Part shown: positions 1 to 5,021 of the stretch, in pieces
How positions within the stretch are numbered: the first letter of the stretch is position 1
Layout: every line of letters begins with the position of its first letter
Source of the DNA: DATDRQ01 sp035291645
GTDB taxonomy: Bacteria > Chloroflexota > Anaerolineae > Anaerolineales > UBA4823
Length of the DNA stretch: 5,150 nucleotides
Assembly (NCBI GenBank): GCA_035291645.1
Contig: DATDRQ010000099.1
Coordinates: 1 to 5,150, forward strand
Reading direction: 5' to 3'
Made by a program: the position numbers and the translations under genes
The notes under the pieces: generated by a model
The model's database searches: none
Seen by the model: only the letters and a program-made list of their open reading frames with translations
Told to the model about the DNA's origin: nothing

Positions 1-1009
1 GGGCAAACGCCGGGAAGTACTCCACGAAGCGCCGGGATTGAAAGAACATCCATCCGAACAGGACCGCCAGGAGAAAGGCGGTCGCCGTGCGGGTGTCCAT
101 GCGCTTCTCCTGCAAACCCAGTGCCAGCGCCCCGCTCAAGAAGGCCACCAGCGCCAGCGGAGAGTTACGCAGCAGTGTGGCAGTGCGATAGGGGTACCAC
201 TCGTTGCCCACGTCTACCGCGGTCGCGTCCCCGACCTTGGGCAGGATGTGGCGGGCCGCAAAGATCACGTCTTGTGGGAAATACGGGTTGACCAGCAGGC
301 CCAGCGCCGCCCCGGCGCCGGTATAGACCAGCGGTCTTAGATCCAGCCGCCGTTCGACCAGCAGCGCCGCCAGCACGTAGACGCCGCTGAGCGCTAAGAT
401 CAACGGGAACCCATCGTACATCCAGACATAGACAAATGAAAGCGGCAGCAGCCACTTCGGCCTCCCGGTCAGAAGGAGGTGCAGGCCTAAAACGAGCACG
501 GCCAGGGACAGCGACTGCGCCCGGACCATGCTCATGCGGTATAGGAAGGCCGCCGATACCGCCAGCAGCTCCAGCGCCCACAGTCCCGCAAAGGGGACAC
601 CCTGGCCGCGCAGCAGCCACCAGACGCTGAGAAACGCCAGGCTGGGGAAGATCACCCCGGCCCACTTGCCTCCCTGGATCAGGTCTGCGGCGGTGAAGGG
701 TATCAGCGCCACATGGAACAAGAAATGGTGGTCGTAGAACTCGCGCTGGTTGAGGATAGTCAACGGGAGCCAGGGGAAAGCTGGTCGCAAGCCTTCGCTG
801 CGCATCAGCTCGGCGAAACGGATGTGGTAATGATCGTCGGTGCCCGCCAGGCTTGGGGAGGAGAACTGGACCAGTGATAGAAGCAGGATAAAGCTCGCCA
901 GCAGCAGGCAGCTCGTGAGAAAAGTGGATAGCCAGGAGCGAGAGGCAGTTATCTGGTAGAAGCTGGTCATCGTAAGTGAGGAAACCACGCTGCGTGAGCC
1001 GCCGGTCAT
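1..1009 (-). CDS. GT-C-like polytopic membrane protein, probable glycosyltransferase (C-terminus outside window)
   Basis: An open frame runs without a stop from an ATG at 1009 to the left edge, giving 336 residues. It is strongly hydrophobic, with a first membrane helix near residues 27-49 and further helices near 98-112, 117-133, 141-157, 165-181, 187-217 and 227-240. The first extracytoplasmic loop has an acidic DDHYH motif (58-62), and a second motif, YDHH, lies at 92-95. An acidic pair after the first helix followed by a second Asp/His motif is the arrangement of GT-C enzymes, which use lipid-linked sugar donors, including STT3/AglB-like proteins. Later motifs are NPYFP (241-245), GNEWYPY (268-274) and SRRFVEYF (325-332). 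I infer a membrane glycosyltransferase or related envelope enzyme; the substrate is unknown. No good Shine-Dalgarno precedes 1009. An in-frame ATG at 970 is an alternative start that keeps the first helix. The gene is co-oriented with the sigma operon but separated by 138 bp and a hairpin. Confidence 0.8.
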   Translation of the reverse strand, partial: MTGGSRSVVSSLTMTSFYQITASRSWLSTFLTSCLLLASFILLLSLVQFSSPSLAGTDDHYHIRFAELMRSEGLRPAFPWLPLTILNQREFYDHHFLFHVALIPFTAADLIQGGKWAGVIFPSLAFLSVWWLLRGQGVPFAGLWALELLAVSAAFLYRMSMVRAQSLSLAVLVLGLHLLLTGRPKWLLPLSFVYVWMYDGFPLILALSGVYVLAALLVERRLDLRPLVYTGAGAALGLLVNPYFPQDVIFAARHILPKVGDATAVDVGNEWYPYRTATLLRNSPLALVAFLSGALALGLQEKRMDTRTATAFLLAVLFGWMFFQSRRFVEYFPAFA

Positions 1010-1027
1010 TGCGCCATCAAGAAAACT

Positions 1028-1067
1028 GCTCAGGTTGAGGGAGAGATGGCTCTCATTCAACCTGAGC
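1028..1067 (-). terminator. Strong stem-loop between the sigma operon and the GT-C-like gene
   Basis: Bases 1028-1038 and 1057-1067 are perfect 11-bp inverted repeats (GCTCAGGTTGA and its complement). Inside them GAGAG (1041-1045) and CTCTC (1050-1054) form a second stem around an ATGG loop, separated by a 2-by-2 internal loop. Read on the minus strand, the hairpin is followed by GCAGTTTTCTT, a modest U-rich run, which fits an intrinsic terminator after the gene ending at 1148. The T-run is short and the hairpin ends only about 18 nt before the ATG at 1009. It could therefore also be an attenuator or leader hairpin of the downstream gene. The rest of 1068-1147 shows nothing recognisable. Confidence 0.6.
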
Positions 1068-1147
1068 TTGGATTATCCTGATTTTCTGTTTGCAAGTGTA
1101 ACCGATAACGTCACGAATGGAACAAGCAGTGACTCTCTTGGGGTAGA

Positions 1148-2194
1148 TTAGTCGTCGCCGCCATCATCATCGTCGTTGCCGTTGTCGTCATCGTCGTTGC
1201 CGTTGTCGTCGTCATCGTTCCCGTTGTCGTCGTCGTTCCCGTTGTCATCGTCGTCGATAACATCGTCATCTTCGAGCTCGATTTCCCGGGCTGTCAAAGT
1301 CCCATCGGCAGCTTTCGAAGCATGGATTTTTACGGTATCCCCTACCTCGATAGAGTCTTCGATTTCTGTGCCGCCAGAAATGTTGATCACCTGCCCTGAG
1401 ACTGTCCAGGCCGTGGCTCCCATCGCTTCCACCACGCCGGTGATTTCGACTTCTCCAGCATCATCATCCAGGTCGTCGGAATCGGTCCCGAACTCAGAGG
1501 TGTGGATCATGCGCTCGAGCGGGGGGCGCGCCTCGGAGGGAACGTTCACCCAGGTGGATTTCAAGATTTGTGCGTAGCTGAGCAGGGTCTGGTTGACCTG
1601 AGCGCTGAGCTGCGCCCCGAGCGCCGGGTCGCTGGCCATGACGGTTTGCATGGATTTAAGCGCGGCCTGCACGTGGTTCTCGAACTCCCGGGCAGCCTGG
1701 TCGATGTCGCCGTAGCGCCCTTCATCGATGAGCGCGGCGAGCTCTTCCAGCCTGAGCTCGGCATAGCCCAGGTTGAGCTGTGCCTGGTTATAGGCGCTGC
1801 CCGCCAACATCACCCGGGTCTGCTCTAACCCGGTCTTGACCGGATAAAGGGCATCGCCAGGCAAGGCGGAGCGGGCTGCGAAAGCGGTGGCGCCTGCTCC
1901 CCCGAACAGGAATACCAGGATAACCATAACTGCCAGAATTGAGGTAAAAGCGAGCCTGGTGCGTGTGTTCATTGGGTTTCTCTCCAGTTTTGTCGATTTT
2001 GGGTTAAACCAACCAGCCAACCTGACGAAGGGGCTGCTGGCTTTGAGCTCCGGGATGGAGTCCAGTTCCGCCAGGAAACTCTCCCGCCCCTGCTTTGCGA
2101 CTCGTTCATCGCGCGGGGGTGTCTCGCGCAGCTGCGCCAGCAGGTTCTTCAGGCGTGGATCGATCAAAGGTTGTGTTGGATCAATGTGTGTCAT
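1148..2194 (-). CDS. Putative transmembrane anti-sigma/sigma-regulatory protein with DUF5667-like and DUF5666-like domains and an acidic repeat tail
   Basis: The protein has 348 residues. Residues 1-78 are hydrophilic and presumably cytoplasmic, with a PPRDERVAKQGRESFLAEL segment (26-44) of the type seen in membrane proteins encoded next to ECF sigma factors. One membrane helix lies at about 81-105. Just after it comes LPGDALYPVK (111-120), the hallmark start of DUF5667, whose helical region continues to about 225. Residues 249-307 look like a DUF5666 beta domain (ITGVVEAMG, WTVSGQ, VGDTVKIH, DGTLTAREIEL). The tail, 314-348, is an Asp-rich repeat. I infer that the N-terminus binds the sigma factor encoded just upstream and that the rest senses envelope conditions; anti-sigma activity is not shown by sequence alone. 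The start at 2194 is chosen because AGGAGG lies 9 nt upstream. The in-frame ATG at 2203 directly abuts that Shine-Dalgarno, and longer starts lie deeper in the sigma gene. The first 14 nt overlap the sigma gene, suggesting coupled translation. Confidence 0.87.
   Translation of the reverse strand: MTHIDPTQPLIDPRLKNLLAQLRETPPRDERVAKQGRESFLAELDSIPELKASSPFVRLAGWFNPKSTKLERNPMNTRTRLAFTSILAVMVILVFLFGGAGATAFAARSALPGDALYPVKTGLEQTRVMLAGSAYNQAQLNLGYAELRLEELAALIDEGRYGDIDQAAREFENHVQAALKSMQTVMASDPALGAQLSAQVNQTLLSYAQILKSTWVNVPSEARPPLERMIHTSEFGTDSDDLDDDAGEVEITGVVEAMGATAWTVSGQVINISGGTEIEDSIEVGDTVKIHASKAADGTLTAREIELEDDDVIDDDDNGNDDDNGNDDDDNGNDDDDNGNDDDDGGDD
1151..1255 (-). repeat. In-frame tandem repeat encoding (D)3-4-NGN units
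   Basis: The 3' end of the membrane-protein gene consists of 21-bp units encoding DDDDNGN. There are four NGN blocks, one of them in an 18-bp unit that has lost one Asp codon, and the array ends in DDDDGGDD. Asp codons alternate between GAC and GAT and Gly between GGG and GGC, so copies are not identical at DNA level. The tail contains 23 Asp in 35 residues and no positive charge. Given one upstream membrane helix and a cytoplasmic N-terminus, it would lie outside the membrane. Copy number probably varies by slippage. Confidence 0.9.
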
Positions 2195-2738
2195 TTTTTC
2201 CATCCTCCTCCTGCCCGAGGAGTATTTTTCGTAAGGAGGCCAGTGCCCGGTGCTGGAGTGCCCGGGTAGCTTCGACCGTCTTCCCCAACAGGCTCGCAAC
2301 TTCTTCGTGCGACCAGTCTTCGATAAACCTCAGCTGGACTACCTGCTGCTGCTCCGCAGGCAGCCGGAACATGGCTGCCCGTACCCGCTCCCGTTCCCAT
2401 TCCCGGGAAACCAGATGCGAGGGGTTTCCCAGAGGGTCTGCCATATCATCTTCTTCACCCAGCGGGTGGTCTGGCTTCCGGCGGTAGTAATCGACCACCC
2501 AATTATGCGCCACCCGGAACAGGTAAGCCCGGACATTTTCGGTCGGCCCGCCCCCGCTGCGCACCGCCTGCAGCAGGCGGCTGAATGTGTCTGCGACGCA
2601 GTCCTCCGCCGCGTCCCGATCGCCCAGCATGCGCGCAGCATACCGGTAGATCTCGGGGTTGTAGCGCTCGTAGATCCCGACCAGGTCATCCCGGGTAAGT
2701 GGCCTGGCGTCTGTCAGGGTAACTGTATCGACGCTCAT
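2181..2738 (-). CDS. ECF-type RNA polymerase sigma factor (sigma-70 family)
   Basis: The protein has 185 residues, the usual ECF size, with only sigma regions 2 and 4. Region 2 spans about residues 19-88 (IYERYNPEIYRYAARML, AEDCVADTFSRLL, VRAYLFRVAHNWVVDYYRRK) and carries the core-binding and -10-recognition helices. A variable linker (89-115) leads to region 4 at about 118-172 (LPAEQQQVVQLRFIEDWSHE followed by a helix-turn-helix with EVASLLGKT and ALQHRALASLR), which reads the -35 element. It directs core polymerase to a specific regulon, which cannot be told from this window. The start at 2738 has AGGTG (2746-2750 on the minus strand) 7 nt upstream. The gene ends in TGA and overlaps the membrane-protein gene by 14 nt. 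Its last codons double as that gene's Shine-Dalgarno. This pairing suggests the membrane protein controls the sigma factor. Confidence 0.95.
   Translation of the reverse strand: MSVDTVTLTDARPLTRDDLVGIYERYNPEIYRYAARMLGDRDAAEDCVADTFSRLLQAVRSGGGPTENVRAYLFRVAHNWVVDYYRRKPDHPLGEEDDMADPLGNPSHLVSREWERERVRAAMFRLPAEQQQVVQLRFIEDWSHEEVASLLGKTVEATRALQHRALASLRKILLGQEEDGKNDTH
2204..2209 (-). promoter_or_regulatory. Shine-Dalgarno AGGAGG deciding the start of the membrane regulator
   Basis: On the minus strand, AGGAGG lies inside the last codons of the sigma gene, followed by 9 nt and then the ATG at 2194. The ATG at 2203 immediately abuts the motif and could not use it. This fixes the start and shows how the two overlapping genes can be translated in a coupled way. 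Confidence 0.8.
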
Positions 2739-2832
2739 CTAGATTCACCTGTTATGACGTACGTAATGCGAAAACGTTACGCAATCCAGTGAAAACCCAT
2801 CAAGTTCTCACCCCCGGTTCATTCTCACCAAA
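2739..2832 (-). promoter_or_regulatory. Sigma-operon upstream region with possible ECF-type promoter and inverted repeats
   Basis: This is the only non-coding DNA upstream of the sigma gene. On the minus strand a GTAAC element (2776-2780) is followed, after exactly 16 nt, by CGTC (2756-2759). An AAC-type -35 and a CGTC-type -10 at that spacing is a common ECF promoter pattern, so self-activation is possible. The predicted leader would be only about 12 nt but still includes the AGGTG ribosome site. The element overlaps the palindrome ACGTACGT (2757-2764) and an inverted repeat CGTAA-N10-TTACG (2762-2781). Farther upstream, TTCTCACC occurs twice on the plus strand (2805-2812 and 2822-2829), 17 bp apart. 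These assignments are by eye. Confidence 0.35.
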
Positions 2833-3249
2833 TTATACATCCCCCGAGTAGCAAGCCGCCCAGTGACCGGGACTCTTCTCCTCCAGCGGTGGGTGGTCGT
2901 TCTCCTCGCACACCCTGGCTGTCAATGTACAGCGCTCGATGAACCGGCAGGGCGGCAGCGGATCGATCGCCCTGGCAATGCTGCCCTCGATCTACGGTTC
3001 CGGACGCCTGACCGCCGGGTCTGGCTCCGCCACGGCCTTGAGCAGCGCCAGGGTATAGGGGTGCTGCGGGTTGGCCAGGAGGTCCCCGGTATCGCCGATC
3101 TCGACGATCTTGCCCAGGTACATCACCGCCAGACGCCGGGTCATGTAGCGGGCCACCGCCAGGTCGTGGGTGATGTATAAATATGCCAAACCCACCTGGT
3201 CGGCCAGGTTCTACATCAGGTTCATGACGCCTGTGCGGAATGAGCAATC
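2833..3249 (-). pseudogene. C-terminal remnant of an OppF/DppF-like oligopeptide ABC transporter ATPase
   Basis: One reading frame from 3249 to a TAA at 2833-2835 matches the end of peptide-transporter ATPases in order. It begins at DCSFRTGVMNLM, equivalent to the region just after Walker B and the D-loop. It continues with VGLAYLYITHDLAVARYM, including the H-loop histidine, then AVMYLGKIVEIGDTGDLL, NPQHPYTLALLKAVAEPDP and the typical Cys-containing OppD/F tail, CRFIERC and PGHWAAC. The frame is broken by TAG at 3211-3213 and TAG at 2992-2994. Walker A, the Q-loop, the signature motif and Walker B are absent, so it cannot hydrolyse ATP. The piece from 3195 to 2992 is still open (67 codons from a GTG), but it is only a fragment. 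The frame starts exactly at the stop codon of the neighbouring permease remnant. Confidence 0.9.
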
Positions 3250-3299
3250 ATTCATAGGCCAGTACTTCATTGATCGTCAACCGGGCGGCGTTGCGGGCT

Positions 3300-3315
3300 G
3301 GCAGGATGGCAGTAT
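3300..3315. repeat. 8-bp tandem duplication causing the permease frameshift
   Basis: GGCAGGAT (3300-3307) is followed at once by GGCAGTAT (3308-3315), differing at one base. Removing one copy joins the upstream permease frame (RVERAI) to the downstream frame (LPARNAARLT) with no other change, so the duplication explains the frameshift. Confidence 0.75.
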
Positions 3316-3899
3316 GGCTCTCTCTACGCGCGTGATAGGATAAGGTTGGTTGAAATTTATGGTGACATCCCCCATGAAGTGCTGCGCTAACTTGTCCATA
3401 AATTGAGTCATGGATGCGCGCACATTAAAAACGGCGATGAAGACTGCCCCTGCAATGGTGAGTGTAAAGATTGTCAGCAACAGGCGTCCTCTCTGGCGAA
3501 ATGTGTTGCGGATCGAGAGCAGGATCGGCCGCGAGATCCAGGGGATCCATCTGGCAAATTGATTCAACCAACCGAGCCTGGCAGGCTGCCCCCCGGATCT
3601 GTCATTGCTGATCGCCCGGCGCACGTTAATTTTTGAACCTCTGTTAACGGGGAAAAAGCCGGCTCCCAGGGGGATAAGGAAAGCGATCAGGGTCTGGAGA
3701 ACGATCGCCAATGGGATGATCCTGAACCCCTATAATTCCACGTTCATCATATAGGCAATAAATCTGGAAAAGGCATACCCGGCAGCCGCGCCGCTGGGAA
3801 CGGCGATGATCAACGCGATCACGCCATATGCAAAGATCAAGAGCAGGTACATGCCCAGGATCTGGTAGCTGCGCCCGCCCACTAAATTCACATCTTCTG

Positions 3900-3905
3900 T
3901 ATAAT
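3900..3905 (+). promoter_or_regulatory. Possible -10 element for the plus-strand gene at 4002
   Basis: A perfect TATAAT lies 96 nt upstream of the ATG at 4002, preceded by TG. No convincing -35 hexamer lies at the usual distance. It falls inside the old permease remnant, so a promoter could have arisen there after decay. Chance occurrence is possible. Confidence 0.25.
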
Positions 3906-3989
3906 CTATCTCAGACATGGCGTGACTGGACGCCCCTCCGCTTATCCCTGTTCCCGGAGACGGCCCGCAAGTCCACCCCCTCGTATCTT

Positions 3990-3995
3990 GGAGGT
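3990..3995 (+). promoter_or_regulatory. Shine-Dalgarno GGAGGT fixing the start at 4002
   Basis: GGAGGT is followed by 6 nt and then ATG at 4002. The open frame extends upstream to 3828, but those 58 extra codons lie over the permease remnant and look non-coding. This site makes 4002 the likely start. Confidence 0.85.
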
Positions 3996-4001
3996 ATACC
4001 G

Positions 4002-5021
4002 ATGAACTGGCATCCTCAGTTAAACGGCGATCCCCTTCCCTGGCTGCTAGAGGCTAACGATCCTGGGGTACGCTACCTGGCGCTGCGCGACCTGCTCGAC
4101 CCCCCGGCGGAAGATGCGGACTTCCAGACCGCCAGGCAAGCAGCCCACAAAGAGGGTCCCATCCACATTATCCTGGAAGCGATGGAAACTGAAGGATACT
4201 GGATGGAACCGGGTCCCGGTTACAACCCCAAGTACTTTTCAACAGTCTGGGCGATTATTTTGCTTGCGCAGCTGGGCGCCTCTGCCGGCCAGGATGAGCG
4301 CATTGCCCGCGCCTGCGCCTACCTTTTGGATCACGGGCTGGCGCCGGGAGGCCAGTTCACCGCTTCAGGCGCCCCCTCGGGCACCGTCGACTGCCTGCAG
4401 GGCAACCTGTGCTGGGCAATGCTGGCCCTGGAATTCGACGATCCGCGCCTGGACACAGCCTTCGACTGGATGGCGCGCAGCGTGACCGGGGACGGCCTGG
4501 CGCCCGCCGCGGATCGCCAGGCCGCACGGCGCTATTACGCCGGCAAATGCGGGCCGACCTTCGCCTGCGGCTCGAACAACCAGCTGCCCTGCGCCTGGGG
4601 CGCGGCCAAAGTGATGCAGGCCTTCGCCCGCTTGCCGCTCGACCGGCGCACGCAACGCATCCAGGCGGCAATCCAGCACGGGATCGATTACCTGTTCAGC
4701 GTCGATCCGGCATCGGCGGACTACCCGAACGGTTTCAGCGACAAACCCAGCGGGAACTGGTGGAAGTTCGGCTTCCCGGTGTTTTACGTGGCCGACCTGC
4801 TGCTTATCGTCGAAGCGTTGACCGGATTGGGTTACGGCCAGGACCCGCGCCTGCAGAACGCCTGGCAGGTCGTGCTCGATAAGCAGGACGCCCAGGGGCG
4901 CTGGCCGCTCGAGTACGGCTATTCCGGCAAGACCTGGGTGGATTTCGGGCCGAAGAAACAACCCAGCAAATGGGTCACGCTGCGCGCCCTGCGGGCGTTG
5001 AAAGCCGCTTATGGAAATTAG
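4002..5021 (+). CDS. Terpenoid-cyclase/prenyltransferase-type (alpha/alpha)6 toroid protein, function unknown
   Basis: The protein has 339 residues, is soluble by composition and has no signal peptide. It opens with DPLPWLLEANDPGVRYLALR (10-29), then a series of helical-hairpin repeats resembling squalene/terpene-cyclase and prenyltransferase repeats: YFSTVWAIILLAQLG (78-92), GNLCWAMLALEFDDPRL (134-150), CAWGAAKVMQAFARLP (197-212) and a QW-like DAQGRWPLEYG (296-306). Five cysteines sit in motif-like positions: DCLQGNLC (C131, C137) and C183, C189 and C197 in KCGPTFACGSNNQLPC. No DxDD or DxDDTA cyclase motif is visible, so true cyclase activity is doubtful. Relatives are, from memory, widespread in Chloroflexota and sometimes carry a misleading nitrogen-fixation label; no nitrogenase motif is present here. 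The gene ends in TAG and overlaps the next start by 11 nt, suggesting one operon with the YwiC-like gene. Confidence 0.8.
   Translation: MNWHPQLNGDPLPWLLEANDPGVRYLALRDLLDPPAEDADFQTARQAAHKEGPIHIILEAMETEGYWMEPGPGYNPKYFSTVWAIILLAQLGASAGQDERIARACAYLLDHGLAPGGQFTASGAPSGTVDCLQGNLCWAMLALEFDDPRLDTAFDWMARSVTGDGLAPAADRQAARRYYAGKCGPTFACGSNNQLPCAWGAAKVMQAFARLPLDRRTQRIQAAIQHGIDYLFSVDPASADYPNGFSDKPSGNWWKFGFPVFYVADLLLIVEALTGLGYGQDPRLQNAWQVVLDKQDAQGRWPLEYGYSGKTWVDFGPKKQPSKWVTLRALRALKAAYGN

Larger units (their letters stand above)
3248..3918 (-). pseudogene. Remnant of an FtsX/MacB-like ABC transporter permease
   Basis: Three parts of a large two-lobed permease survive in order. The first, 3870-3733, encodes a membrane segment beginning at YQILGMYLLLIFAYG and ending AYMMNVEL. 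A TAG (3730-3732) interrupts it where the frame continues directly with GFRIIPLAIVLQTLIAFLIP. The middle part continues through NVRRAISND to the start of the second lobe (RPILLSIRNTFRQRGRLLLT, near 3531) and ends at PYPITRVERA. The third is the C-terminus, LPARNAARLTINEVLAYE, ending in TGA at 3248-3250. Between the second and third parts the second periplasmic domain and helices are missing, and an 8-bp tandem duplication at 3300-3315 shifts the frame. The N-terminal lobe is also gone; residues before 3870 are not recognisable. In this family the intact protein would couple to an ATPase in lipoprotein or efflux-type transport. No matching ATPase is in the window. Confidence 0.88.

Noticed and set aside
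165..665. Minus-strand 166-codon open frame
   Set aside because: It lies in another frame over the GT-C-like gene and has a composition typical of GC-rich shadows; the true frame runs unbroken from 1009 to the edge.
1151..1255. CRISPR-like or satellite array
   Set aside because: The units are contiguous, codon-phased and coding, with no spacers.
1176..1577. Plus-strand open frame with long serine runs
   Set aside because: It is the antisense shadow of the Asp-codon repeat and the DUF5666-like region; it has no ribosome site or family resemblance.
1148..2299. Longer version of the membrane regulator starting at 2299
   Set aside because: The extra 35 residues lie inside the sigma gene's region-4 codons. 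A proper Shine-Dalgarno with 9-nt spacing serves the ATG at 2194.
2250..2792. Plus-strand 180-codon open frame opposite the sigma gene
   Set aside because: It is antisense to a well-supported ECF sigma factor and shows no recognisable motif.
2825..3247. Minus-strand 140-codon open frame over the ATPase remnant
   Set aside because: Its Arg/Gly/Pro-rich product is nonsense. The homologous frame is the neighbouring one with two TAGs.
2833..3918. Functional ABC transporter
   Set aside because: The ATPase lacks Walker A, the signature motif and Walker B, and the permease lacks large domains. The two belong to different transporter types.
3828..4001. N-terminal extension of the plus-strand gene to 3828
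   Set aside because: The 58 added residues overlie the permease remnant and look random. GGAGGT 6 nt before 4002 fixes the start.
4365..4961. Minus-strand 198-codon open frame opposite the toroid protein gene
   Set aside because: It is an antisense shadow in GC-rich DNA; the plus frame has clear repeat structure and a ribosome site.
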